A stretch of DNA of 8,470 nucleotides from Pseudomonadota bacterium (lineage in GTDB: Bacteria; Bdellovibrionota; Bacteriovoracia; Bacteriovoracales; Bacteriovoracaceae), in contig JAJTIF010000369.1 in assembly GCA_021299675.1 (NCBI GenBank), positions 1 to 8,470 of the forward strand, read 5' to 3'. Made by a program: the position numbers and the translations under genes. This document shows, one piece after another, positions 1 through 7,029 of the stretch; within the stretch, counting starts at the first letter, position 1; each line of letters opens with the position of its first letter. A model generated the notes under the pieces. The model had not been told where the DNA came from, did not search any database, and saw nothing but the letters and a program-made list of their open reading frames with translations.

Positions 1-1506
1 ATCAAAAGTAAGCTCTTCTTCGAAGACATGAATAATTCGTGGGGATGATTTACCCCGTGAATCAATAGTCACAAGTGTACGATTACCAATTTCAACACCA
101 TAGAACATTGCGTAGGTAGCAGATTCTGGCTTAACTTCCTTGAATTTTTCGTCCAAGAAACTTGTCGCATAGGCTGCACCATCTAATTTGATGTTTTCTG
201 TTCTCTCGTCCAGCTCCACAAGAACCATTCCCCGAGGGATTTTCTGGTTTCTCACCTGAAACTTTTCAGCAAACTCTTTCTCAAGTGCGGGAACCGTTAG
301 GTCGGCGCGTCCAGGAGCAAAGGGAACATCAACATGGGTGACAACGTGCTCTCTGTTAAGAAGGAGAAAGCTTCTGGAATTATTAATCGACTGTAGGGTC
401 TCTTTCAACACCACTTCACTAGTACCGTTATCTTGAAACATTGATTGACCGTCATCAACAGCGCGAAGATCAAAGTATCTCAGCTCTTTAACCTGACTAC
501 TCACCGACAAGCCATGAACAACCGTGAGGGCGTTGTGTTGACTAGTCACCAGCGCATTGACGGAGCCCGACTCCTTCTTGGCCGGCTGAGTAGTCGCAGC
601 GACCAGCGGCTGCGGCTGCGCCTTCGCTGCCACTTGTGGCTTTACCTTCTTTGCTGGCATTTGAGTTTCTTGGATGATGTTGAAGAACTCGACATTCTCT
701 TTGGCCACTTTCGTTTGGTCTAATGATGAAACCGTAGGTGCGGGTTGTGAGTAGTCAAACATCTCAGCTTGTTTATTGATGACAACCTGAGGTGGGCTCA
801 CTTCTTTTTGTTTTGTAGCGCTGACTTCTGTTTCTTCTTCGTACTCAAAAAACGCCAACTCATGATCTTCTGATTTGGCGGAGATCGTGCTTACTCTATC
901 TTCTACAATTTTTGGCGCAGCTACTTTTGTTGGCTCAGTAATTTCTGCTATCACCGGCTTCACTGCTTCCAATTCAACTTTCGCTACTGCCATATCTTCA
1001 TATTTAAAACCGTCGAAGAGGGCCACCATGGTTGAAGCCGGTAGGCTGGTAGCCGCAATCTTTTGTGGCTCAAAGTTTTCTTGAACAGGAAGTGCTACAT
1101 CTCCGCGGATCTCTTTCCAGCTTTCAGTTTGACCATTGTTTAATTCAATATCGCCCCAAGCTTCTTCAAAGATATCTATCTTCTTATCAATCTTTTTAAA
1201 CTCAATCTTAGGAAGTGATTTTGTTCTCTGGGCAATTTTAGTGCCGAAGACAGGCTCAAGATAAACTTGCTGCTCAAAGTGTTCTTGGGCAAACGAAGCT
1301 ATTTCAGAATGAGTATTTTGAGCTGGGTTCAAATCAAGCAGGTTGATCTGTGGAATTTCCAGGGTGATCACTGTCGAAGAGTGGGTCCACTCATAAACAC
1401 GTAAGGCAACGTTGGCCACAAGAAGCAGCACAACTAGACTTAAGAGAGTAAAAATTCGCGTTATTATCGACATCATCGTTACTATAATTTTACGTCGCAA
1501 CGACAT
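1..1506 (-). CDS. Uncharacterised single-pass membrane-anchored protein, C-terminus beyond the window
   Basis: I do not recognise this gene. The frame is open from an ATG at 1506 to the left edge, giving 502 visible residues with no stop. Residues 1-17 are basic (MSLRRK...) and 18-36 form one hydrophobic segment (TLLSLVVLLLVANVAL), so it looks like an inner-membrane anchor with the rest in the periplasm, or an uncleaved signal. Residues about 40-140 are mixed and possibly folded. About 140-340 is low complexity, rich in Glu, Lys, Val, Ala, Pro and Gln (for example KPQVAAKAQPQPLVAATTQP at 289-308), and reads as a disordered linker. From about 340 the pattern returns to a folded, beta-rich character (GMVLVELDERTENIKLDGAA near 426-445). 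It follows the atpC terminator, so it is probably its own transcription unit. The start is moderately sure: no clear Shine-Dalgarno precedes 1506, Met11 and Met12 are alternatives, and an in-frame TAA lies a short way upstream. Function unknown. Confidence 0.8.
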   Translation of the reverse strand, partial: MSLRRKIIVTMMSIITRIFTLLSLVVLLLVANVALRVYEWTHSSTVITLEIPQINLLDLNPAQNTHSEIASFAQEHFEQQVYLEPVFGTKIAQRTKSLPKIEFKKIDKKIDIFEEAWGDIELNNGQTESWKEIRGDVALPVQENFEPQKIAATSLPASTMVALFDGFKYEDMAVAKVELEAVKPVIAEITEPTKVAAPKIVEDRVSTISAKSEDHELAFFEYEEETEVSATKQKEVSPPQVVINKQAEMFDYSQPAPTVSSLDQTKVAKENVEFFNIIQETQMPAKKVKPQVAAKAQPQPLVAATTQPAKKESGSVNALVTSQHNALTVVHGLSVSSQVKELRYFDLRAVDDGQSMFQDNGTSEVVLKETLQSINNSRSFLLLNREHVVTHVDVPFAPGRADLTVPALEKEFAEKFQVRNQKIPRGMVLVELDERTENIKLDGAAYATSFLDEKFKEVKPESATYAMFYGVEIGNRTLVTIDSRGKSSPRIIHVFEEELTFD

Positions 1507-1527
1507 TTTTCGATAGGTGAGAGGCCT

Positions 1528-1554
1528 ATTATGTATCTGATTTTAAATAGTCAG
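1528..1554 (-). promoter_or_regulatory. Possible promoter of the uncharacterised left-hand gene
   Basis: Reading leftwards, CATAAT (1533-1528) resembles a -10 box with five of six consensus bases. CTGACT (1554-1549) lies 15 bp upstream, or CCTGAC 16 bp upstream, as a weak -35. Transcription would start near 1520, giving a leader of about 14 bases before the ATG at 1506. The -35 lies inside the leftmost copy of the direct repeat described separately, so a regulator binding the repeats could act on this promoter. This is a consensus match by eye only. Confidence 0.35.
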
Positions 1555-1590
1555 GAGGCGATTTTGAATAGTCAGAGCGTGAGTAGTCAG
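1539..1590 (-). repeat. Direct repeats with CTGACTA core upstream of the left-hand gene
   Basis: On the minus strand a 16-bp unit, CTGACTATTYAAAATC, occurs at 1554-1539 and again at 1575-1560 with one difference (T or C). The copies lie exactly 21 bp apart, two helical turns. A third CTGACTA starts at 1590, 15 bp further upstream, followed by a different tail. The copies sit between the atp terminator and the next start codon and overlap a possible -35 box, so they could be operator sites. They are too few and too short for a CRISPR array. Confidence 0.6.
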
Positions 1591-1623
1591 TATCTTTTTG
1601 GTTCTATAGGACCACGGACTCTT

Positions 1624-1651
1624 AAAAAGAGAGGGCGCCCAGAAGGCGCCC
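1624..1651 (-). terminator. Intrinsic terminator of the atp operon
   Basis: On the minus strand GGGCGCC (1651-1645) and GGCGCCC (1639-1633) form a perfect 7-bp GC-only stem with a 5-base loop. It is followed directly by TCTCTTTTT (1632-1624). It lies 13 bases past the atpC stop and is well placed to end the atp transcript. On the plus strand the stem is not followed by a T-run, so it should act in the leftward direction only. Confidence 0.9.
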
Positions 1652-1664
1652 CCATAGGACCAGA

Positions 1665-2072
1665 TTATTTGAGGTTTGCAAGCCTCAGGCGGATTTCAGC
1701 GCGCTCAAGCTTGCGTCTGAACTTAATAAGCTCAACATCGCTTAGGCTTGATTCACCTGAAAGTCTTGAAGCGGCCTTGGCTTTGGCAGCCTTGGCTCTT
1801 TCAAGATCAATTTCCTCAGCTTTTTCTGAAGTAAAAGAAAGAACTGTGACAACATCCTTCATCACACGACACAAACCGGCAGTAACTGAAAAATGACGAA
1901 GACCAGAACTGGTTTTTGCCGTCATAACTCCCGTACCAAGCTCAGTCAGGATATGTGTGTGATCAGGAAGAATCCCAATCTCACCACGCACCGTGGGCAC
2001 AGTGATCTCAGAGGCCTCAAGCCCCTTAATGATCGTGCCCTTTGGCGTATAAAGATGAAGTTTGAAGCTCAT
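1665..2072 (-). CDS. atpC: F-type ATP synthase F1 subunit epsilon (AtpC)
   Basis: This 135-residue protein is the epsilon subunit of the central stalk. It sits on gamma, contacts the c-ring, and in many bacteria restrains ATP hydrolysis through its C-terminal helices. The N-terminal part (about 1-85) has the family's beta-sandwich pattern, with SFKLHLYTPKG at the start and the typical RGEIGILPDHTHILTELGTG near 30-49. The C-terminal part (about 86-135) is charged and helical (EEIDLERAKAAKAKAASRL and a final arginine-rich helix), so the two-helix inhibitory domain is present. Length is normal for the family (130-140). The ATG lies 2 bases after the atpD stop. AAGGG inside the end of atpD serves as ribosome binding site, so translation is probably coupled to atpD. 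It is the last gene of the operon. Confidence 0.96.
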   Translation of the reverse strand: MSFKLHLYTPKGTIIKGLEASEITVPTVRGEIGILPDHTHILTELGTGVMTAKTSSGLRHFSVTAGLCRVMKDVVTVLSFTSEKAEEIDLERAKAAKAKAASRLSGESSLSDVELIKFRRKLERAEIRLRLANLK

Positions 2073-2074
2073 AA

Positions 2075-3490
2075 TTATTTCCCTTCAGCTAACTTCTTAG
2101 CTTTCTCGTGCACCATTTCAATTCCACCAACGAGATAGAATGCCTGCTCAGGAAGCTGATCACACTCACCGGCCAAAATTGCTTTAAAGCCTTTGATAGT
2201 GTCTTCAATCTTCACGAACTGACCCGGAATACCAGTGAACTGCTCAGCAACGAAGAATGGCTGAGACAAGAACTTCTGGATCTTACGTGCACGTGCCACG
2301 AGCTGCTTATCTTCTTCAGAGAGTTCATCCATACCAAGAATTGCGATGATATCTTGCAATTCTTTGTAGCGCTGAAGAACCGACTGTACCTGACGAGCAA
2401 TCGCATAGTGCTCTTTGCCCACGATGTCTTCATTCAAAATTGTTGAAGAAGATGAAAGTGGATCAACCGCTGGGTAAATTCCAAGCTCGGCAATCTGACG
2501 TGAAAGTTCTGTAGTAGCATCCAAGTGAGCAAACGTAGTCGCAGGAGCTGGATCGGTATAGTCATCCGCAGGAACGTAAACGGCCTGGATAGATGTAATT
2601 GATCCGTCTTTTGTCGACGTAATACGCTCTTGCATGGCTCCCATTTCTGTACTCAATGTTGGCTGGTATCCCACCGCTGATGGAATACGACCTAGAAGTG
2701 CAGACACTTCTGAACCAGCTTGAGTAAAGCGGAAGATATTATCAACGAAGAAAAGAACGTCTTGCTTCTCTTCATCGCGGAAATATTCAGCCACAGAAAG
2801 ACCGGTCAAGGCAACACGAGCACGTGCACCTGGTGGTTCATTCATCTGGCCGAAGACCAGTGCTGTTTTATCAATAACCCCCGAGTCTTTCATCTCGTGG
2901 TAAAGGTCGTTACCTTCACGCGTTCTTTCACCCACACCCGCGAACACAGAGAAGCCCCCGTGTTGGGTTGCGATGTTGTTAATAAGTTCCATGATCAAAA
3001 CGGTCTTACCAACACCGGCACCACCGAAGAGACCAATCTTTCCACCTTTCAAGTACGGAGCAAGAAGGTCAATAACCTTAATGCCTGTATAGAATGGCTC
3101 TTTTTTAGTTGAGAGGTTTGAAAACTTAGGAGCCGCACGGTGAATGTTGTACGTCTTCTTTGTTTGCATTGGGCCGGCTTCATCAATCGGCTCCCCAACA
3201 ACGTTGATGATACGGCCAAGAGTCTCACGTCCAACTGGAGCTTGAATCTGTGAGCCGGTATCTTTCACCACTTGTCCACGAGCGAGACCTTCAGTCGCGT
3301 CCATGGCAATACAGCGAACCGTATTGTTACCCAAGTGCTGAGACACTTCGATAACTAGATTATCTTCCCCGCCCGGAAGAGTTTTGTTTGTGAGGCGGAG
3401 AGCGTTGTAGAGAGAAGGAAGTTTGCCATTGGCAAATTCCACGTCCACTACGGGCCCCATCACTTGGCGGATAACACCTGTGTTTTCCAT
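2075..3490 (-). CDS. atpD: F-type ATP synthase F1 subunit beta, catalytic (AtpD)
   Basis: The catalytic beta subunit makes ATP from ADP and phosphate at three sites of the alpha3-beta3 ring. With the start used here it has 471 residues, normal for the family. Visible motifs are the Walker A loop GGAGVGKT (156-163), the catalytic glutamate in GERTREGNDLY (E188), the Walker B strand VLFFVD ending at D250, the adenine-pocket tyrosine in GIYPAVDP (Y339), and DELSEED (388-394). The frame is open up to a TTG at 3541 inside atpG, but the ATG at 3490 is preferred. A strong AAGGAG stands 6 bases before it, and the protein then begins MENTGVIRQVMGPVVDVEF, as the family does. Only 10 bases separate it from the atpG stop. 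One oddity is that the usually well-conserved DPLDSTSR reads DPLSSSST (343-350). Confidence 0.98.
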   Translation of the reverse strand: MENTGVIRQVMGPVVDVEFANGKLPSLYNALRLTNKTLPGGEDNLVIEVSQHLGNNTVRCIAMDATEGLARGQVVKDTGSQIQAPVGRETLGRIINVVGEPIDEAGPMQTKKTYNIHRAAPKFSNLSTKKEPFYTGIKVIDLLAPYLKGGKIGLFGGAGVGKTVLIMELINNIATQHGGFSVFAGVGERTREGNDLYHEMKDSGVIDKTALVFGQMNEPPGARARVALTGLSVAEYFRDEEKQDVLFFVDNIFRFTQAGSEVSALLGRIPSAVGYQPTLSTEMGAMQERITSTKDGSITSIQAVYVPADDYTDPAPATTFAHLDATTELSRQIAELGIYPAVDPLSSSSTILNEDIVGKEHYAIARQVQSVLQRYKELQDIIAILGMDELSEEDKQLVARARKIQKFLSQPFFVAEQFTGIPGQFVKIEDTIKGFKAILAGECDQLPEQAFYLVGGIEMVHEKAKKLAEGK

Positions 3491-3496
3491 CAAAGG

Positions 3497-3502
3497 CTCC
3501 TT
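3497..3502 (-). promoter_or_regulatory. Ribosome binding site that fixes the atpD start
   Basis: AAGGAG (3502-3497 on the minus strand) overlaps the atpG stop codon TAA and ends 6 bases before the ATG at 3490. It decides the atpD start against the upstream TTG at 3541 and the ATG at 3508. The overlap suggests that atpG and atpD translation are coupled. Confidence 0.8.
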
Positions 3503-4385
3503 AACCATTAAGCGATTCGGCACCCGACACAACTTCAGCAAGTTCAGTTGTAATCTTCGCCTGACGCAATTTATTCATTTTTAGAGATAGTTTTCTAATC
3601 ATCTCTTTACAGTTTTTAGTCGCATTTTCCATAGCACTCATACGAGCCCCGTGCTCAGATGCAATCGCATCGAGAATGGCAGCATAGACTGAAGTCACAA
3701 AAACTTCAGGCACCAGAGTATCCAGGATACTTCCTGGGCTTGGTTCATACTGGTAGTCGTATGGGTACTTCGCTCTCAACTCTTCCTTTTCTTCTTCGGA
3801 GACCGAGAGGGGAAGAAGTTGGCGCGCTTTTGTTTCAAAAGCAATCGCTGAGATAAATGAGTTGTAGATGACATAAACCTTGCCTACTTCACCAGAGGTG
3901 AACAGTGAGCCAAGCTCATCAGCAATCTTTCTCACTTCCTCAAACGTTGGATCCTGTTTCGCAAAAGTGAAAGTCTTTGCAGAGTTCAATTCTTTTTGAA
4001 CAAGGTCTCTTGCTTTTTTACCTACGTAATAAAACTTGAGTTTCTCAGGATTTTCCTCGGATGCTTTTTCTTTAACGAAACGGCGAACAGCTTTTGTCAC
4101 AGATGAGTTATAGCCACCACACAGTCCCTTGTCGGAACTGACCACAAGAACAACCGACTGACGATTCGCTTTATTCTCGTTGAAATAAATCGATGTGTAG
4201 TCTTTGTTAAGTGCCGAAACGGTTCTCACGGTCGACTCAAGTTCAGTCGCATAAGGGCGCATGCCCAAAATACGAATCTGAGCCTTGTTCAATTTAGCCG
4301 CGGACACCAATTTCATGGCTTTGGTGATTTTAAAAGTACCCTTGGTACTCTTAATTCGCTTTTTTAAATCTTTAATGTTTGCCAT
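3501..4385 (-). CDS. atpG: F-type ATP synthase F1 subunit gamma (AtpG)
   Basis: The gamma subunit is the rotor shaft of F1. Its N- and C-terminal helices form a coiled coil that turns inside the alpha3-beta3 ring. This copy has 294 residues, normal for bacteria. The N-terminal helix (1-60, MANIKDLKKRIKSTKGTFKITKAMKLVSAAK) has the family signature. SSDKGLCGGYN (83-93) starts the Rossmann-like domain. The C-terminal helix carries ASEHGARMSAMENATKN (242-258), the PROSITE-type gamma signature region. The start ATG lies 14 bases after the atpA stop with a modest AAGG-type binding site. No truncation or frameshift is seen. Confidence 0.97.
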   Translation of the reverse strand: MANIKDLKKRIKSTKGTFKITKAMKLVSAAKLNKAQIRILGMRPYATELESTVRTVSALNKDYTSIYFNENKANRQSVVLVVSSDKGLCGGYNSSVTKAVRRFVKEKASEENPEKLKFYYVGKKARDLVQKELNSAKTFTFAKQDPTFEEVRKIADELGSLFTSGEVGKVYVIYNSFISAIAFETKARQLLPLSVSEEEKEELRAKYPYDYQYEPSPGSILDTLVPEVFVTSVYAAILDAIASEHGARMSAMENATKNCKEMIRKLSLKMNKLRQAKITTELAEVVSGAESLNG

Positions 4386-4399
4386 GACTGGTCTTACCC

Positions 4400-5914
4400 T
4401 TAGTTTTTATAGCTCGCCATGAAACCTTTAATAGCTTCTACCAGTTTGCCTTCAGACTCAGGAGAAAGAGCATTCTCTTTCTTAATTCTGTTCATGAGGT
4501 CTGATTGCTTAGAGTTCATGTAATCAAGAAGATCTTTCTCGGCTACGCGAACCTTATCAACTGATACTCCGTCAAAGTGCCCTTTGATCGCTGCATAAAT
4601 AGCAACAACCTGGTTTGTCACTTCAACTGGCTGAAGCTCACCCTGCTTAAGAAGTTCTACCAGGCGTGATCCACGATTCAGCTGGCGCTGTGTAGCTTCG
4701 TCGAGGTCAGAACCGAACTGAGCGAAGGCTGCAAGTTCACGGAACTGAGCAAGGTCAAGGCGGAGTGTTCCCGCAACTTTCTTCATAGCTTTAGTCTGAG
4801 CGGCACCACCAACTCGAGAAACCGAAAGACCAACGTTTACCGCTGGACGGATACCGGAGTTGAAAAGATCCGATTCAAGATAGATCTGACCATCTGTAAT
4901 CGAAATAACGTTGGTAGGAATGTAGGCAGAAACGTCACCCTCTTGAGTCTCAATAACTGGAAGGGCCGTAAGAGATCCTGCACCCAAAGCATCAGAGAGC
5001 TTTGAAGCGCGCTCAAGAAGGCGTGAGTGAATATAGAAAACGTCTCCAGGGAAAGCTTCGCGACCAGGAGGACGACGAAGAAGAAGAGACATTTGGCGAT
5101 AAGCCTGAGCTTGTTTAGTTAAGTCATCATAAACGATAAGCGCATGCTTACCGTTATCGCGGTAATACTCACCCATTGTACAGCCAGTGTATGGAGCAAG
5201 ATACTGAAGTGGTGCAGATGCAGAAGCAGGAGCAGTTACGATGATCGTGTACTCCATGGCGCCGGCATCAACAAGCTTTTGATAAACTTGGCGAACAGTA
5301 GATTGTTTTTGGCCAATGGCAACGTAGATACAAACAACGCCTTTGCCTTTCTGGTTGATAATTGTATCAACGGCAACAGCTGTTTTACCTGTCTTACGGT
5401 CACCAATGATCAATTCCCGCTGACCGCGGCCGATTGGAATCATGGCGTCGATTGCCTTAAGACCAGTCATGAGTGGCTCGTGAACTGATTTACGAGCAAT
5501 AATGCCTGGAGCTTTTACTTCTACCTGGCGTGATTCTTTTGCAACAATTTCGCCGTTTCCGTCTACGGGCTCACCGATGGCGTTAACAACGCGACCAAGA
5601 AGAGCGTCACCTACGGGCACAGATACAATTTTCTCTGTACGCTTAACGGTTGAACCTTCTTTGATCGCGGCGTCGTCACCGAGAACAGCAACACCCACGT
5701 TATTTGTTTCAAGGTTTAGAACCATGCCCTTTACGCCGCCGTCGAATTCGACAAGCTCGCCCGAGAGAACGTTTTTGAGACCGAACACACGTGCCACACC
5801 GTCACCGATTGTGAGAACTGTTCCGATTTCGTTCATTTGAAGGCGTGATTCAAAATTTGAAATACGCTCTTTGATGATGCCCGTGATTTCTTCCGGACGA
5901 ATGGTTGTAGTCAT
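4400..5914 (-). CDS. atpA: F-type ATP synthase F1 subunit alpha, regulatory nucleotide-binding (AtpA)
   Basis: The alpha subunit alternates with beta in the F1 ring. It holds the non-catalytic nucleotide sites and lends an arginine to the catalytic site. It is 504 residues, as expected. In order: an N-terminal helix that contacts delta (1-25), a beta-barrel (about 26-95), a nucleotide domain with Walker A GDRKTGKT (171-178) and Walker B LIVYDD (to D264), the arginine finger R367 in SVSRVGGAAQ, and the helical C-terminal domain with AAFAQFGSDLDEATQ (395-409). As usual for alpha, Gln (IGQKQST, about 200-206) stands where beta has the catalytic Glu. The start ATG has AGGA a short distance upstream and follows the atpH stop by 18 bases. 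Intact, with all key residues present. Confidence 0.98.
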   Translation of the reverse strand: MTTTIRPEEITGIIKERISNFESRLQMNEIGTVLTIGDGVARVFGLKNVLSGELVEFDGGVKGMVLNLETNNVGVAVLGDDAAIKEGSTVKRTEKIVSVPVGDALLGRVVNAIGEPVDGNGEIVAKESRQVEVKAPGIIARKSVHEPLMTGLKAIDAMIPIGRGQRELIIGDRKTGKTAVAVDTIINQKGKGVVCIYVAIGQKQSTVRQVYQKLVDAGAMEYTIIVTAPASASAPLQYLAPYTGCTMGEYYRDNGKHALIVYDDLTKQAQAYRQMSLLLRRPPGREAFPGDVFYIHSRLLERASKLSDALGAGSLTALPVIETQEGDVSAYIPTNVISITDGQIYLESDLFNSGIRPAVNVGLSVSRVGGAAQTKAMKKVAGTLRLDLAQFRELAAFAQFGSDLDEATQRQLNRGSRLVELLKQGELQPVEVTNQVVAIYAAIKGHFDGVSVDKVRVAEKDLLDYMNSKQSDLMNRIKKENALSPESEGKLVEAIKGFMASYKN

Positions 5915-5932
5915 GACATTCCTTCCTTGCGG

Positions 5933-6472
5933 TTATTCGCTGATAACTGATTGTTTAAATTTTTCAAGTTGGTAATCGAGTGAGGCGTCCATCTGAAGGT
6001 CTTCAACCGTCACACGGTAACCAGCACTAATGTTTTCATTTTTTACGTATTTAAGTAGAGGTTCTTTGCCCAGGCGCTCTTTCAAAAATGAAGTCATCTG
6101 CTTAATCACAGATGGATCAATGTTGTCTTCAGCGCCTTCAATAGTACCCTTAAGAAAGCCCTTCATTTCGTCATCCAGAACAACAAGCTCTTTCACGATC
6201 AAAGGAAGGAGTCCGATTCTTTTCTCATCGATTAGGAAGTTAACCATTTCAGTCATGAGCTGAGAGAAGCTGAATTTTTTGGCCACATCTCCGAAAACAG
6301 CTTTCTTCTCGTCTTGGGTGAAGACATCGAGAAACAAAACATTCTCAAGGTGGTTAACCTTGTTGATCACTTCTGTAAGAGTGATAAATTCATCAACGAT
6401 CTTTTGGTTCTTCTCGTTTCCAAGCTGAAGCAAAGACTGTGCATATATTTTTGAAACTGTTTTCTCTTTCAC
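5933..6472 (-). CDS. atpH: F-type ATP synthase F1 subunit delta (AtpH, OSCP homologue)
   Basis: Delta caps the alpha3-beta3 ring and ties it to the b/b' stalk. The protein has 179 residues, typical for the family, and no membrane segment. The N-terminal helical bundle begins KTVSKIYAQSLLQLG, matching the usual AxxYAxALxxxA pattern of the family. The C-terminal part ends in ENISAGYRVTVEDLQMDASLDYQLEKFK, the equivalent of the common GGxxxxxxDxxxDxSxxxxLxxL stretch. Overall conservation is low, as is normal for delta, so part of the call rests on its position between b and alpha. The start is GTG, overlapping the atpF stop as GTGA. GGAG lies 8 bases upstream. Translation is probably coupled to atpF. 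Confidence 0.95.
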   Translation of the reverse strand: MKEKTVSKIYAQSLLQLGNEKNQKIVDEFITLTEVINKVNHLENVLFLDVFTQDEKKAVFGDVAKKFSFSQLMTEMVNFLIDEKRIGLLPLIVKELVVLDDEMKGFLKGTIEGAEDNIDPSVIKQMTSFLKERLGKEPLLKYVKNENISAGYRVTVEDLQMDASLDYQLEKFKQSVISE

Positions 6473-7017
6473 TTAAGCATCTCCCCTAGCATTTTGCCGG
6501 AAATTTGAGACTGGTGAGCTTTGTTTGATTTAATTGAGCTTTTTGCCTTTGCAATCACTTGATCCAAGAGCTGACCATTAAGCTGGTTGATCAAAAGCTT
6601 TCTTTCGGCTTCGATTTTCGCCGTAGCATCGATCTTCATCTTGCCGGCTTTCTCTTCCATCTCTCTGGTGTAGTTTTTTTCAAAAGTCTTAACGTCAACC
6701 TGGGCTTGCTTCACAATCTCTTTGGCTTCGCTGTCGACGTTTGCCATTTTCTTCATTTGAGCCTGAAGCATAACTTCAGCTTCTTTTGATTTTAGGCTCG
6801 CTCTCTCAAGTGTGTTGGAGATTTCATCCGCTTGCTTTGTAAAGTAATCAGAAAGGGGCTTTTTGAGTTTCCACGCAAGAAATCCACCAAGAAGCAAAAC
6901 GTTTACGAGTGGTGCAAGGAGATCAGATACGCTGCCGTGCCCACCGTTGCCGGCAGCAAAAGCTTCAGCACTAAGGGCTGCAATCGCACAGAAAAAATAA
7001 GCTGTATAAATAAGCAT
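6469..7017 (-). CDS. atpF: F-type ATP synthase Fo subunit b (AtpF), with signal-peptide-like N-terminus
   Basis: Subunit b is half of the peripheral stalk that stops F1 turning with the rotor. It has 182 residues. Residues 1-22 look like a cleavable signal peptide (hydrophobic YTAYFFCAIAALSAEAFA, with a possible cut at AFA-AG), followed by a Gly/His-rich stretch GNGGHGSVSD. The usual b transmembrane helix follows (about 33-50, LLAPLVNVLLLGGFLAWKL) with the family's KKPLSDYF just after it. Residues 58-182 are a long charged helix, as expected for the right-handed coiled coil. The ATG has GAGGA 9 bases upstream, overlapping the TGA of atpF'. The extra N-terminal segment is longer than E. coli b (156 residues) and, from memory, resembles b subunits of deltaproteobacteria. 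Confidence 0.94.
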   Translation of the reverse strand: MLIYTAYFFCAIAALSAEAFAAGNGGHGSVSDLLAPLVNVLLLGGFLAWKLKKPLSDYFTKQADEISNTLERASLKSKEAEVMLQAQMKKMANVDSEAKEIVKQAQVDVKTFEKNYTREMEEKAGKMKIDATAKIEAERKLLINQLNGQLLDQVIAKAKSSIKSNKAHQSQISGKMLGEMLK

Positions 7018-7029
7018 CTTAGACTTTCC

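Noticed and set aside
445..1084. Two plus-strand open frames of 92 and 69 codons in the left region
   Set aside because: A single minus-strand frame stays open for over 1500 bases across both, with a sensible membrane anchor at its start, so these are shadows.
1539..1590. CRISPR-like array
   Set aside because: There are only two and a half short copies with 5-bp gaps, no spacers of proper size and no cas genes.
1531..1896. 121-codon plus-strand open frame across the atp terminator
   Set aside because: Most of it is antisense to atpC, and it runs through the terminator hairpin. The composition is low complexity, as expected of a shadow frame.
2720..3112. 130-codon plus-strand open frame
   Set aside because: It is antisense to atpD, a shadow of a highly conserved coding sequence.
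3491..3541. Upstream TTG start for atpD
   Set aside because: It would add 17 residues absent from the family and overlap atpG. AAGGAG is ideally spaced before the ATG at 3490.
5144..5488. 114-codon plus-strand open frame
   Set aside because: It lies wholly antisense to atpA, whose protein is fully conserved. It has no family resemblance and no ribosome binding site that I can see.
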